Shown here: positions 1-12,289 of the stretch, in pieces
How the letters are laid out: each line of letters opens with the position of its first letter
Numbering within the stretch: position 1 is the first letter of the stretch
Assembly (NCBI GenBank): GCA_015501605.1
Contig: JADNRZ010000018.1
Location: forward strand, 806,001-870,000
Reading direction: 5' to 3'
Length of the DNA: 64,000 bases
Origin: Panaeolus papilionaceus
Taxonomy: Eukaryota > Basidiomycota > Agaricomycetes > Agaricales
The notes under the pieces: generated by a model
Told to the model about the DNA's origin: nothing
The model's database searches: none
The model's input: the letters and a program-made list of their open reading frames with translations, nothing else
Position numbers and translations under genes: made by a program

Positions 1-3000
1 CTTCTTTCCAACTTTCAATTTTGGTTGGCTCTTCCGGGGCGATGATGTTAGATTCTGTTCTTGCAGAAGGGCCATCGTCTCTGGATCATCCGCTACCCAA
101 CCCAAGCTGGGATCTGCCATTTCAACTTCTTCGCCATTATCCTCATGCACAACAGCTAAAAGGTGTTCACCCGCCTCCTCCACCCCTGTCCCCGATTTAT
201 TGGCAGCTACACTAGCGGGCAGCGTAATGTTCAAAACTATGTCGCATCCCAGACAGAGAACTGAGACGGGATGCTTCTTAGCGTTCATTGGTACCGGAAC
301 CTGAGACGAAGATTTAATTGTGGAAGAGAAATTGAGGCATCGATGGAAAACTCACTGCTTTACTCCCAGCTGTAATCCATGAGACAATGGTAAGAAGGCC
401 GATCGAAAGTTCACCTGGATTTAGGTGTGCGAAATCCAGCAGACGCTTGCTCATAAACTTTCGACAAATGTTGACGCATTCGGGGACACCTTGCCACTGC
501 GCCTCGGGGGACTTCAAGTCACCTTGCAACTTCTTTCCTTTACTCGAGTACGAAAAGTAAGGACCTGCGAGGGATATTGTGAGTATCAGTGATTATAGAG
601 ATGAGAGTAGCTCGTACCAGACAGGTCTGTTGTTCGTACGAGCTCCACATTTGATTGAACGTCTTTCAGAAGCTTTGTCGCTTCCTCTTGGTGTTCCGAT
701 AGATTACTCGTAAAGATATGTTTGATGAGCGAATTTTGCGCTTCACAAGTCCCATACGAAAAGGTACTAAGACCAGATGGGAAATCCTCCCTTCGACTTT
801 GAATGTAACCTGGATGGGAATTACTAGGAAGAAAGACGACGTGACGATCGTGTGGGTCTCTCAAGTAAAGTAAATCGATACTATAAGACTTGATTGGTGG
901 AGGTAAATCCTAGCAAATTTCGTCTTCAGCATGCTGGCAGGAAAAAAGTATGGTCTTCACAAACCTTGCAAAAGCTGCTTTTACACCGCCGATGCCTCAT
1001 GGTGTCTTGAAAATTCAGACGACCGCAGTGCACACAAAACCATCCCGAAGGAAAGAAATCGTCAAAATGGTCTGCTCCAAATGGCGCCATTAGATGCTTT
1101 GGAACTATACCATGATAGATGTTGTCGTAGTCGTGGTGTCTGAACTCCCAATTGGGATGTACGCGATGCGCTGTTCGGTATTTCTCGGCTGTCCTTGCCT
1201 CTGCTTCTTGCTCTTGCTGTGAGTCTGGGTTTGAGGAAGCTGTTGGTTCAGGGGTTTCTGGAACGTCTGAGCTTGTAGGTGCTGGTGACCACCATGAACG
1301 CTGCAGAGGCTCCACTTCAAAGTTTGGGAAAATATGTTTCTCCCCTCCCTTCGTCCATTGCAGCGTTATCCGCCATCGTACTCGACCAGTGAGCAGGCTC
1401 CCCAAATTCAGTTTCTTTTCCGGAAGGCCGTCTTCTTGAGCCAATCGGTCCTCCTAAGAAATGACAAGTCAGTAAAAAAATAGATTCGGGTGTGCCACAA
1501 ACTAACTTGAATCCCAAGGATCTTGAAATACCCCATCATAATAAAACCAAATTCGTCAGGAAGGGCAAGCGACCAGTCTGTCGCAAGCCTCTCGTTTGAC
1601 ATCAACAAGGTCAGTGGCGTGCCAGCGATATAAGCATCTACAATTGCAGCCAGCTCATCGGGGATCGGCGAGGGGATGTAGAAAGCAAACTTGTCCTGGA
1701 GCACTGACGAGGCAGGTTCTGAAATCGGGGGAGGAGTGCTTGTGGAGGGGTCCTGCGGTAGCTGAACCTCTGAAGCGGGGATATTTGATGTGGAGTGAGG
1801 CACATCGTTAGGTACGGCTGGGAGGGTTGGTGCAGTGGGGGATTCAGGGGAGTGGATGATATCCATGGCATCAGCATCATGTGCTGGCATTCCGGTGGTA
1901 ATCTGAAGTCCATACAAACGACTGGCATCATCCAGAATGCGGTCAGCAGTGGCCTCAACATCAATAGTGGGAACATTATCGAAGCTATACAAGGTCTCTT
2001 CTTTCTTGATGAACGGATCTTGAGATGGTGTGTAGGATGGTGAGATAACTCGATACATGGGGGCGCCATCCTTCTGCCGCTCGTTCTCAGCTGGTGGGTG
2101 GGATTCATCTGTTACCATTCCAGGGATGTTATGATCTGGTCCATTTCGTAAATTGTTGGCAGAGTCATTGTCAGTGATGTCCATTCGGGGAACAGAGGGT
2201 GTTGTGTTCCGCTCGACGGTTGTATTTGGATGGTTGATGTGAACATCCATTTCATTCTTTACTTCGTCTTCAATAACATACAGCGCGTCTTGATATCCTT
2301 GACTCGGACCATCAAGGGCCTGTTCTTCCGACGGAACTGGGCAAGTAAAGGAGCGAGTACTAGAAGAGATATTAGCGTGAAACCCCATTTATATGGAAAT
2401 ATGAGTACATACGTTACCAGGTCAAACGTTTGAGCGTCTTTATCCCTCCAAACAATTTCCATAAACGTGTTAGAGTCATCTAATAACAACATAGGCGTTT
2501 CATACATGACCCATGTAAGTCCACTGACACATCTAGGACCAGCAAATTCCGGGAGCATGGCAATCAAATCATCCCGCTCCTGAAATTGTTCGATTATTGC
2601 TTTGCACGAATTACGAAGATCCTCACCTGTGTCCAAATACGGGGGCGCTTCGTCGACAGTGCCAATTCAGGTCGGTCCTGGTCAGTAGCCATTTTCTGTG
2701 AACTTGTGCTGTCGATTGTCCATTTAACGCCATTCGCCGATTTGTTTGGAGCCTTTTTAGTACGCTCTCTAACTGGTTTTGGAATCCGATCCATTTAGTA
2801 CTGACGTCCACAGTTTACAAAGTTTACAGAAATAACGCACGCGTAACCACGGGCATGGCGTCCTTCTTCGGCCGACCTCGTTTTTTGGTTGAAAGAGGTA
2901 CCAGCTCTGTGTCAGGCTCTGCGACCTCTCTGCTTGGTGTCTCGTTGGCATCGATTAATTCCTTGCGTCGTCCTCCCTTCTTTGGTGAGGACGAAGAGGG

Positions 3001-3872
3001 CTCCACAGCTCCTTCGGGAATAATGGCCGTTTCGCTTTGCTGCTCCTCTTGTGCCTTTCGACGACCTCGTGTCGTACGACCAGAGGACGGTGTTGCATCA
3101 TCTGCACCTTCAGCTTTGCTAGTATCTTGATCAATCGCAGACTTGCGTCCTCGTTTCTTGGAGTTGGATGAGGAAGGTACAACTATCGTTGTAGTTGTCT
3201 CGTTGTGTCGACCTTGGCTTGCATCAGGTACCTTTTGTCTTCGTTTCTTAGACGCTACGGTTGTTGATACAGGTAGGTCTTTTCGATTTGTAGAGATTGA
3301 TGGGGATTGTGTGGAAGCCGTTTCTGCTATTCTGCTTGAGTTGGGTGATCTCTTTTCACCTTTCGACGTTCGAGCGAGTGTTGTAACCTTAATCCCACTC
3401 TCCAGAATTCCTGCCTGTGCTTCACTGTCATCGAGCAAATCCCTTTGCGCTTGTTCCTTTGAAGATGAAGGTTCCTGAAAACTTGACGTCCTAATGGCCT
3501 CGCCCCGAGTTTGATCTGGTGTCACTGGAACTGGAATGTCTCCGGACACCGCCTTAGTCGGGCTCGCTTTACCCGCCGCTGCCCTTCGTGATCGACCTGT
3601 CCGTGCTGTTATGTTCTTCTCCTCATGGGTTGTAGAATTATCTGGAGAACCCGCGTCCACAGATCCTGGTGTCTCGAGCTTGGCTTTCTTTTGAGAACGG
3701 GTTTCCGACCTAAGTTTACGTTTTTGTCCTGGTTAAACGTCCGAAATTAGGGTCCTTCTGAGAAGATGAACTAAAACACAATCATACCTGTAGTTTCCAG
3801 CTCCTGGTCCGTTGCCACATGTGTTTGACCTTCCTCGGCACCCTTGCCCTTTAAATCTTTCTTGAGGACCAT
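1..3872 (-). CDS. AT-hook / zinc-finger nuclear protein, 3'-truncated by window edge
   Basis: I do not recognise a named gene. Seen: spliced exons read MVLKKDLKGKG from 3872, then a basic Ser/Thr-rich region with AT-hook-like cores (KKRGRK, TTRGRR, KGGRRK, KKRGRPKKD; roughly residues 190-300). An acidic/proline-rich middle follows, then a four-Cys zinc-finger-like segment (WFCVHCGRLNF ... RRCKSSFCK, about 1000-1090 on the map). The last part is a globular region with GPYFSYSS, a TIVSW/TAGSKA block and VLCLGCDIVLN, running off position 1. The AT-hook frame appears to stop at 2824, but a 68-nt intron (2773-2840) with donor GTGCGT, branch-like TACTAA and a CAG acceptor removes that stop and keeps frame into the zinc-finger part, so I model one gene. 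Other introns are about 45-65 nt. AT-hooks imply minor-groove DNA binding in the nucleus. Alternative: two adjacent genes, the second starting at 2794 or 2692. Divergent from ARV1, 264 bp away. Confidence 0.7.
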
Positions 3873-4136
3873 CTACCAACTCGAACCTTACCGCGACCGT
3901 AAAACTGCGCAGGCAGAAACCTCACAAAGTGGCAGGACGAATGAAGTCAACAGGCTATCAAGTCGTGGTACTGGTAAGAAATATTTCATTATGTTTGATG
4001 TGGTTGGCGTTTTCGGGCGATGACTGCATTGAACTGATGCTTACCGTGGGAGACACTGTATGTATTGATGATTGGCACTACTTACCTGTCAGCCAGTGCT
4101 TGCCGCGGCAACTGCTTTGTTCTGTCTTCAACCACC

Positions 4137-5458
4137 ATGGCCATTTGCACGTCTTGCACGCAGTTCGTACATTATCTATATACTGTATACGGATCTGAAT
4201 CTAACTTGCGGCTGGAAAAGTGTGTCAGTGCCTTTCTCTTTTTCCAATAACCAGAATTCAAGGTGTAACAGGCTTCTTGTCATGAATTTGTGGATCCATA
4301 CGTTGAACACGATTGCCTAACCATCTTGCTCGATCTGGTTCTGCTCAAGCGAGGTGTATATAGACATCTCTTATATAATAGAGGCGTCGAACCACGGCGA
4401 TTAGTAGGCAAAAGCGCAACAACGCTCTCCAAAGAGAAGGAGAATATGTGCCGAAGGGACTTGGTGAGTCTCGAAGTTCATCTGTCTGTTCATCCATTTC
4501 TTACCCAGAAAAAGGATATTTACATGACCATATTCCAACTTGGTATCATGCTGTTGCTGATAGACTCATGTGCGTGCGTTCCGGCATCTTACCGCGCACT
4601 ATATATAGGCTAATGAAAGCTCAGTCATTAGATGGAGTTATCTTCGTATGTCACCATATTCTGGTGCAATTTTTGCGGCTGTGTTAACTTCTTGCAGACC
4701 AAGCCAGTGTCGCAGGACATCGGCCTTGGACTTCGGAGACGTTTTCTTCATTCGCGAGGGTCCTGTTAGGAACATCAGCAGGTATGCCACCGTCTCGTGT
4801 CTAGGAAACGAACCTAACATTACTCGTAGAAACCATTGCATTTCATATGGGCACCACCCTGAGCTGCTACATATTACTGAAGCTGGAGAAAGCTGTATGT
4901 AAAACGCTTTCTATTTCACTTCCGAAAAGCGATGTTCGCCAGGAATTCAGGTTTGTCGTCTTTGCTCTCTCATGCCTGCTTTAAACTGATTCTTGTAGAC
5001 TTTCTCTCATACCCTTAAGCTTATTCTATTCATCAATAACGAAGCTGTTTCTTTTACTCCTTCTGACCATTTGGCTGCCAACGTCCAAAACATCACACTT
5101 CGCACAAAACCCGCTTCCTGGTTGGGTCGACAAGCTATGGAGAAATGACACCCACTTGCTGACCAACACTCTGAGCATATTGGATGATGACAAGTTGGAT
5201 CGGGAATGGATTGTTCGTAATGTTCTAGGAGGCATGTCCGCAGGCTTTGGATTGCGAGGTTAGTGCATATCAACTGAAATGTTCTTCACTTATATCTGAC
5301 CTGTTCATGTAGTGATTCTAGACAGTCAACCCATATTTACAACCGTGATCATCCTTTCCGGCTGGATGGCCAAAACTGCAGTCACCACACTCATTAGTCA
5401 GTGGGTTGGTGGTGACAAAAGCAGTGGCGAAGCCTGGCTCGCATACAGCATACCTTAG
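4137..5458 (+). CDS. ARV1: ARV1-family ER membrane protein (sterol/GPI lipid homeostasis)
   Basis: Spliced from about seven exons. The N-terminus carries the ARV1 homology domain: two CxxC pairs (CTSCTQF at residues 4-10 and CASCHEF about 25 residues later), followed by VDPYVEHDCLTILLDLVLLK and the YRHLLYNRG signature. Downstream are hydrophobic segments (IFQLGIMLLLIDS, ETIAFHMGTTLSCYILLK, SSITKLFLLLLLTIWL, PIFTTVIILSGWMAKTAVTT), consistent with a polytopic ER protein. ARV1 family members act in sterol trafficking, sphingolipid balance and GPI-anchor synthesis. The start ATG sits in ACCACCATGG directly before the first CxxC pair. All exon joins keep frame to the TAG at 5456-5458. The link between the first hydrophobic exon and the ANESSV/LMKAQ exon (about 4563-4670) is the least certain, because two donors are possible there. 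Confidence 0.9.
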
Positions 5459-5977
5459 GAATGTGAAGAATTATTTAGCCGAGACCCAGGAAATTCAGTG
5501 GTTGCTATCTCCATATTTTTCTCCGGCTCGGGGTCGAAATCCCTTGTGCTAATCGTGCTGACCAGGTGTCTATACATATATATACTTTTCTTCACTGACG
5601 GTCATTTTGTCAGAATATTTCACATGAGCTTTGGTAAGCTTTTGATGCAATTCAGAGCCTGTCTGGGTTCACCGACCCCCGGCGATGAGCGTCGATGTTT
5701 TGCAGCACATATTTGTTCAAGGATTCCTTGGATTCAAATACGACAACAAAGTGTGGCACACCTTGCAAAACACTATCAGTGTGCTTTTGTTTTGATAGAA
5801 TGGAAGATAGCGTTTTCTCAGCGGATATAATTTGGGTTCGTGACCCAAATTGGTGCGTCATTTGGCCGCTATATATGCGATAGGTGCCCGTGCAGACATC
5901 TTCGCAGTATCATTATTGGTGCATTGTGGACATACTCAGATCCTAAAACAAGATCACAAACATGCGTTTAACAACAG
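5459..5977 (+). other. Intergenic region between ARV1 and P450-1
   Basis: No supported gene. Open frames here are short, lack splice-consistent extension and match no family I recognise. It probably holds the ARV1 3' UTR and the promoter of the first P450. Confidence 0.5.
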
Positions 5978-8092
5978 ATGTTCCCAGCTTCCGCTGCCTC
6001 TCAACTCACCACCACCTCTACACCAATGCTTCAACATATCCTCAGTGGAGGCGAAATGCTCCGGTCGAACCCTCAATACTGGGCCATGGGAGGAGCCACT
6101 CTCGTGTACTGGATCGGCCTTGCTTACTATCAAGGACAGAGCAGAAAAGTCAGTTCCCCCAACGTCATGAATCATCTCTACAAAACAAGAAAAACTTATA
6201 ATTTCTTGCTCAACAGCTTCGACACATACCCACAGTGGGATTAACAATCCCATTACTATCGTATGCAAGTGCGATAAGATACGTGATCAATGCATGGAGA
6301 GTGGTCGCAGAAGGGATGACGACGGTGAGGAATTTCTACGAGTTGTTTTTTTTCAACTTTCGCCTATATTTCTGCTAGTGGAAGGGCCGACTGTTCAAGG
6401 TACCTGGCCTTTTCCAGTGGATCGTTGTAGCTGCCGACCGCCAGTCTATTGAAGATATCCGAAAGGCGCCCGAAAATGTGCTATCCGCAACGGACGCTAT
6501 CAACGAGGTTAGTCCAACCGTTTCTCAGTCTCCAACAATTGGCCCAGTAAATGTCTTTGTTTTTTGTAACCGCAAAAGTCGCTTCAAGTCGAATACACGC
6601 TTGGAGAAAGTGTCCAGAACAACCCCTACCATATCCCAATTATCCGCGCACAATTGACACGAGCCCTCCCTGCCCTCGTACCAGAGGTCCGAGACGAACT
6701 GGTTGAAGCGTTCAACGACAATATTCCTCTCTCAGACGGTACAGCCAGTTTATGTTTTGCAACATTGGTAGGTTACTTACTTCAACCACAGACTGGACTG
6801 CGTTTCCGGCTTTAGAAACTATGATGCAAGTTATCGCGCGTGCCAGCAACCGCGTTTTCGTGGGTTTACCCCTATGTATGTCGGTTCTTGCATGAACCTT
6901 GGCGAAAATTCAGCTGACGCGAGTACGAAAGGCCGAAATCAGGAGTATTTGGATCTTAATATCAAGTTTACGGTGCAAGTTATGCAAGCAGGAGCATTGC
7001 TGCGAATGGTACCCAAGTCGTTGCGCTCGTATGTTTCTCTGCCCTCTGTTCTCTTCAATACTGATAATCGCAATCCTTAGCTTGGCGAACCGCTGGATTT
7101 CATCTGTGGACAAAAGCATCCGCACTGCACTCCGCCACCTCGAGCCAATCATCGAGGAACGTCGGCAGAAGAGCCTAAAAATGGGAAAAGACTACGAGGG
7201 GAAACCGGTCAGTCAGAGTATCTTCGCAATTAAGTGCAGCCTCTGAACCTTTATTTTAGAATGACATGCTGTCGTGGCTTATGGACGAAGCACGAGGAGA
7301 GGAGACAACAAACTGGTTCTTGACAAACCGGTTATTAACTATAAATTTTGCGGCAATTCATACTTCATCTATGGTACGTTATGACTTTGTTTGTATACTC
7401 TGCAGTTTAACTTACAACCACATTTAGACCTTCACACACGCACTGTACTACCTAGCCGCTTACCCGGAGTACATCAAACCTCTCAGAAATGAAGTGGATG
7501 AAGTAGTTAATCGATTGGGATGGACGAAAGATGCCCTTGACGAAATGCACAAAATCGACAGCTTTATCAAAGAGTCACAGCGATTGCACCCGATGGCGAC
7601 AAGTGGGTGCCTTACCTGAGACCTAGATTGACCATTATTAACTGAACATCTCAACCAGTTCTGATGCTGCGGGTGGCTGTCAATGATTACACATTTTCCA
7701 ATGGCACCACCGTTCCGAAAGGGACCACAGTCGGTGTGTCTGTGACTTCCACGCAATACGACGAAGAAGCATTTTCGGACGCTCTCAAGTTTGATCCCTT
7801 CAGGTTTTCCAAACTCAAGGAGCAATCATTTGAAGCGAGCGGCGGAGTTGAGAGCAAAGGACATGATTTTGTCAGTACGGGTCTCAATTCCCTGGGATTT
7901 GGACACGGGCGTCATGCCTGCCCCGGTCGCTATTTTGCATCTTGCGAACTGAAGATGATGCTGGCTCATATCGTGGCTCACTTCGACGTCAAGGCAGAAA
8001 GTGACGGTGTTCGACCACCCGACATGATTGTGGAAACGGCATGCGTCCCTAATCCCAAGGCCAAAGTTTTTTTCCGTAAACGGATGGACTAA
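5978..8092 (+). CDS. Cytochrome P450 monooxygenase (tandem copy 1)
   Basis: Membrane-anchored haem monooxygenase of the fungal ER type. Seen: an N-terminal anchor (WAMGGATLVYWIGLAYYQ, about residues 36-53), the RLFKVPGLFQWIVVAADRQS region, and a C-helix/substrate region with LTRALPALVPEVRDELVEAF. The I-helix core is INFAAIHTSSM and the K-helix ExxR is ESQRLHP. The haem loop is FGHGRHACPGRYFA, with the Cys ligand about 60 residues from the end. Introns are short and all joins hold frame to TAA at 8090-8092. The sequence pattern resembles basidiomycete CYP512/ent-kaurene-oxidase-like groups, but I cannot assign a CYP family without alignment. The next gene downstream is a paralogue with the same intron plan. 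No terpene synthase, PKS or NRPS is nearby, so the substrate is unknown. Confidence 0.94.
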
Positions 8093-8699
8093 AAGCTGAC
8101 CTTCCAAGAAACTTTCCATTGTTCCGTTTGTGCCAATGTGCTGTCCGCTTTCGGTTCTGAGTATCTATCATGATTTTAATCAATATGTCATGTTCCTTCA
8201 TATCGGTTACTTATCTGAGCCTCCGGATTTGTGAACCCAGGTTATGGAGCTGTTACCTCTCTACACTGACTCTACAGTTTTATAGTGGAACACTGAGTTC
8301 GCATGTCGCACCGACCCCGCCATGTGGAAATCGTTGGTCACCTTTTCTATTTCTGGTCGTATTCAATACACCAGCTGGGATGCATCACAAGCATCGTTCA
8401 TGCGCCGTTTCCAAATTTCTGCCCTGAATAAGGTGAGCACTGTGGGGATACTATGGTTCTAACTTACCTTACCTGGTCTGACACCCTTCACCACAGTTTG
8501 TCTGCTGAACTGCTGCTTCGGTTCGAAACAACAATTGAGCCTGCTGACGATGCCGTCAAATGTCATGAACCAGACCGCATTGTCCATTCTGCATGGATAT
8601 TTATTACATACATAGGGTTATATACCTCTCTGAATTGCACGACACCACCATTCTCCCTAACCCCCATCTCCACCTACTGTGTGACTTTGCCGTTTTACG
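8093..8699 (+). other. Intergenic region between the two P450 genes
   Basis: About 600 bp with no supported gene. Short open frames are present at 8170-8427 and 8453-8734, without domain signals. Presumably the 3' UTR of the first P450 and the promoter of the second. Confidence 0.5.
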
Positions 8700-10788
8700 A
8701 TGGTGGTCCCTCAAGCAATATTAACGGACTTTAGGGTAATACTCTTCAATCAGAATTTTATTTCGATTGCAGGGTTTATCTTCCTAAGCTTGTGGGTTTC
8801 TATGGCTTACTTTCAAAGTCAGGCCCGACAGGTGAGTATTCCATATTGGTTACAGGGCTAGAACAAATGTATACTAACGTATCTTTATTTAGCTCAAAGA
8901 TATCACCACTGTCGGATCTTCACTGCCACTATTGAGTCATATTCACGCCGTTAAGTTTTTCATTAGTGCAGGGAGGATGGTCAACGACGGTATCATGAAG
9001 GTAAAACGCTTATCTGCTTCAGGTTACAATGCTGCGCCGCTCCTCGAGGCCCAGGCAAGGAATGAATACATTGCTAATCCGGTGATGACCGTATTTTCAG
9101 GGTTCAGGGAGACTGTTCAAGGTTCCAGATTTTCTCCAGTGGATAGTAGTAGCAGGTGATAGGCAGTCATTGGAGGATATTCGGAAAGCTCCCGAGCACG
9201 TTTTATCGGCCACTCAGGCCATGTCTGAGGTGAGTGAAAATGTTGCAGCCATCTCGACGTTGATTCTCTAAATACCGTTTCTCGCGTAACTCACCTCAAA
9301 CTTTCGTTTTCCAGCTTATTCAAACAGAATATACATTCGGGTCCCAAATTGTCCACGATCCATACCATGTCCCCATCATTCGAACTGCTATTCCACGAGC
9401 GCTTCCCCGCCTGATGATCGATGTCCACGACGAGATAGTTCATGCATGCAACGATCACTTACCTTCAACAACAGGTATGACATCTATCATTCATATTTTC
9501 ATCGTTGATAAGGATTAACCTTCCGTCAAAGCTTGGACGCCATTAACAATCAGCAGTACAGTTATGGATGTTGTGGCTCGTGCAACCAACAGAGTGTTTG
9601 TTGGGAAGCAACTTTGTACGTCGAGAGTTTATATGGCTATACAAACCCGCGGAAACCTGACCAACACCCGGCTACTAGGTAGGAACCCGGTCTACCTAAA
9701 CACGAACGTGCGGTTCGCTACTGATGTGGTGTCCATCGCTTTCATTTTGAAATTCGTCCCAAAACCTTTGAGATCGTAGGGTCTTTTCTTTCACGACTGA
9801 CGCATCCTAATCAGATTTCTTCTTCAACAGAACTGTCAATAGATTACTGTCCAATGTCCCTCGACTCAGACAGAAGAATCTGGAATACTTAGATCCTATC
9901 ATCAACGAACGTCGTCGCCAACGGCAAAATCCGATCGACGGCGCAGAGAACCCAGTAAGTCATTCCCCTAGTACTCAGAGATTTTACGCCTTTTAATGAC
10001 GACACAGGCTGATATATTAGATATGTTGATGGATGGAGCCAAAGGCGAAGAAAACACTAATTCTCGTCTCAGCGACAGGTTGATGATGATAAATTTTGCT
10101 GCTATCCATACAACTTCGATGAGTTTTGCTCAGGCACTACTATGCTTAGCAGAGTATCCTCAATGTGCTAAGCTACTTCGATCCGAAGCCGAGGACGTTG
10201 TATCACGACATGGGTGGACCAAGGTTGCTATAGACGAAATGCCATATATCGATGCATTCTTGAAAGAAACGCAGAGACTTCATCCTCTGGAAACAAGTGA
10301 GTTTTTGCTTCGTTATCCCAAAATACACACACTTAACGTCTGCAATAACAGTCTCTATGTTACGAGTTGCAATGGAGGATTATACCTTTTCGAATGGCAC
10401 CACCGTCCCGAAAGGTACAACAGTTGCTATCCCAGTTATGCCCAGCCACCTCAACAATGCGGTCTACAAAGACGCCCATATCTTCGACCCACTTCGATTC
10501 ATCAAATTAAAAGCAGAAGAAGACGACCCTCATAAGGCCAAGAAATACGACATGATCACAACAAGTACCGATTTCCTGACATTTGGACATGGTAGACATG
10601 CTTGTCCTGGGCGGTTTTTCGCCGCGGCAGAGTTGAAACTCATGTTGGCCTATTTCGTGCTACACTACGACATCAAGTTGGAGAAGGAAGGAGTGCGACC
10701 AAAGGACTTCTGCATTTATACAGCTCGTATGGTACGGCCAACTGCCAAAGCCCTGTTCCGCAAACGCGAGGCGAAGTCGGCTTCTTGA
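8700..10788 (+). CDS. Cytochrome P450 monooxygenase (tandem copy 2)
   Basis: Paralogue of the upstream P450. The first exon reads MVVPQAILTDFRVILF and continues without interruption into the membrane anchor (GFIFLSLWVSMAYFQ), ending at 8832 with a GTGAGT donor. This start is chosen because the frame is open from 8700 and aligns with the anchor exon of copy 1. Later exons give KGSGRLFKVPDFLQW, the I-helix INFAAIHTTSM, K-helix KETQRLHP, and the haem loop FGHGRHACPGRFFA. The TFSNGTTVPKGTTV stretch before the PERF region is identical in both copies. Exon borders fall at equivalent places, so the pair looks like a tandem duplication followed by substantial divergence. Expected role: ER-bound oxidation of a lipophilic metabolite or xenobiotic. 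CYP family not assignable by eye. Confidence 0.94.
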
Positions 10789-11096
10789 TCATGGCATCCG
10801 GGACAGTACGCGTGCCGTTCAGACCTAATAATAGGTTGTATCTTTGATCCTCTCAACCCCTTCTGCGGCTTCTAAGCTCTGCTTGGAGGGTTTTCCATCC
10901 GTTTGACACACACCAACTACTTGCATACCCCATTCATTTTCAAGCATGTGCTGTTTTATATCGTATTTTAGCTGAAACTGTATCATACTAGTAGCCACTC
11001 TCGATTGTCATGTTTTCAACAACACGAAAATCGCTTGACTCTGTCAGACTGTCAAAGACGGGCACCGTGATAGCCAAGCGCGGCGACGAACTCCAT
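10789..11096 (+). other. Intergenic region before the tRNA
   Basis: No gene recognised. It contains the presumed 3' UTR of the second P450 and the 5' flank of the tRNA-Val gene. Confidence 0.5.
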
Positions 11097-11170
11097 GGGC
11101 TGATGGCGTAGTTGGTTATCGCATCTGTCTTACACACAGAAGGTCCTCAGTTCGAGCCTGGGTCAGCTCA
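11097..11170 (+). tRNA. tRNA-Val (anticodon TAC)
   Basis: Full cloverleaf can be drawn. The acceptor stem GGGCTGA pairs with TCAGCTC, allowing one G-U. The D arm is GCG...CGC with GTTGG in the loop. The anticodon stem TCTGT/ACAGA encloses loop CTTACAC, giving TAC at 11131-11133. The variable loop is followed by T stem CTCAG/CTGGG with loop TTCGAGC. Discriminator base A. No intron. The anticodon reads valine GUA codons. Confidence 0.95.
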
Positions 11171-11730
11171 TAGTTTTGTTTTAATCCTAGAGGTTATAGT
11201 AGATGTGGCAAGACGAAACATAAGACGGTCAGAAACTTCGAATTTTATAGAAATTACTTGACAAGTGACGGCTGGAAACCTGCAGGCTATGTAGGAAACA
11301 CTCAACGGTAACGAGGGGTACAACGATGTAGCCTAATCCAAGGAACAATGTGCGCTACGCACATTTATGTACGCTGTAATAATGGAACTTTTACAACGGT
11401 GTTTCTAAGTCTTAAGCAGAAAATCCAAAGGGCCATGCTATGCATGGCTAAGCCCGCACCTTTTTGTTTAAAACATTACAAGTTAAAAAATATTCAAAGC
11501 CCCAAATTATGCCAGCAAAGATCCTACGATACAAGTAAACCATGGTATCTATGCCCGTCGATTTCCATATGCGTAGTGAGTAAAGATGTTGATAAAGTTC
11601 AGGCGTCATCGATGTCAACGTCGAAGACTGAGAGAAAACTGTGAGAATATTTAAATCTTGTTAATTCTCTTTGTGTAGCTTTTCAAAGTTCAGACGATGC
11701 TCAATCATACAGAATAAATATGAAATGATG
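11171..11730 (+). other. Intergenic region between tRNA-Val and hydrophobin repeat
   Basis: No gene recognised. One 98-codon open frame (11348-11644, plus strand) lacks any family signal and lies in AT-rich sequence. I do not call it. Confidence 0.4.
11174..11182 (+). terminator. Pol III T-run terminator after tRNA-Val
   Basis: TTTTGTTTT begins four bases after the tRNA 3' end, the usual kind of short T run that stops RNA polymerase III. Confidence 0.55.
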
Positions 11731-11797
11731 AATGCAAGTGTATATTGGTGTGATGGAATGCGGGAGGGTATACTACTAAGACTAGCCACTAAGAAAT

Positions 11798-12200
11798 CTA
11801 AGCACCGACGGTGGCAGGAGAGCAGTTGACACCGACGAGTTGGTTCTGGAAGTTCTGCTCGCAGCAAACGGGGGAAGAGGCACTGTAAAAGCCAGAGCAT
11901 CAGGACGAGTGCATAGAAAGAGAAGAAATAGACCACTAACCAGTTGGCGCCAGTTCCTGCACCGATACCGGTGATGGGGTTACACTCGGCAGCGACTTGA
12001 CCGCTAACGCTCGAGACGGCAACACCGACAAGCGCGAGGATGTTGGTGCCATCGTAGCTTGATGGTTGCTGGAGAGCACCGCAGCACTGGACAGCACCAA
12101 CGTTGCAGCTGTATTGAATACCGTCGGAGGTGGTGGCGTAAGAATCAGCTGAGACAGCGATGGCGCCGAGAGCGAGGATGGCGAAGACCTTGGAGAACAT
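11798..12200 (-). CDS. Class I hydrophobin, copy A
   Basis: Small secreted amphipathic protein that self-assembles at air/water interfaces and coats fungal walls. Two exons with a 58-bp intron at 11883-11940. Spliced product about 114 residues. A signal peptide (MFSKVFAILALGAIAVSA) is followed by the eight-Cys pattern: YSCNVGAVQCC, then AAEC, then ANWCASSPVCC, then VNCSP, i.e. C-CC-C-C-CC-C. The C3-C4 spacing is long, as in class I. The start matches the Met just before the signal peptide and follows CACC. Its twin at 13062-13464 encodes the identical protein in opposite orientation. The two are divergently transcribed from a common central region. Confidence 0.96.
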
Positions 12201-12281
12201 GGTGATTTCGTTAATGAGGTGCGTTTTGGTGGTTGAACTAGGTGTTTGTTCGACTGACGAATGAGGATGGAAAGCAAAGGT

Positions 12282-12289
12282 TTTTATAT
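12282..12289 (-). promoter_or_regulatory. TATA-like box of hydrophobin copy A
   Basis: ATATAAAA on the minus strand, about 82 bp upstream of the start codon and inside the duplicated arm, so both copies share the same core promoter. Confidence 0.6.

Noticed and set aside
2855..3478. Plus-strand frames (91 and 111 codons) over the AT-hook region
   Set aside because: Antisense shadows of a Ser/Lys/Arg-rich coding strand.
2824..3660. Separate AT-hook gene ending at 2824
   Set aside because: Its stop lies inside a good intron that keeps frame into the downstream exons, and the gap to the next ATG is only 30 bp. I modelled one gene and kept the two-gene reading as the alternative.
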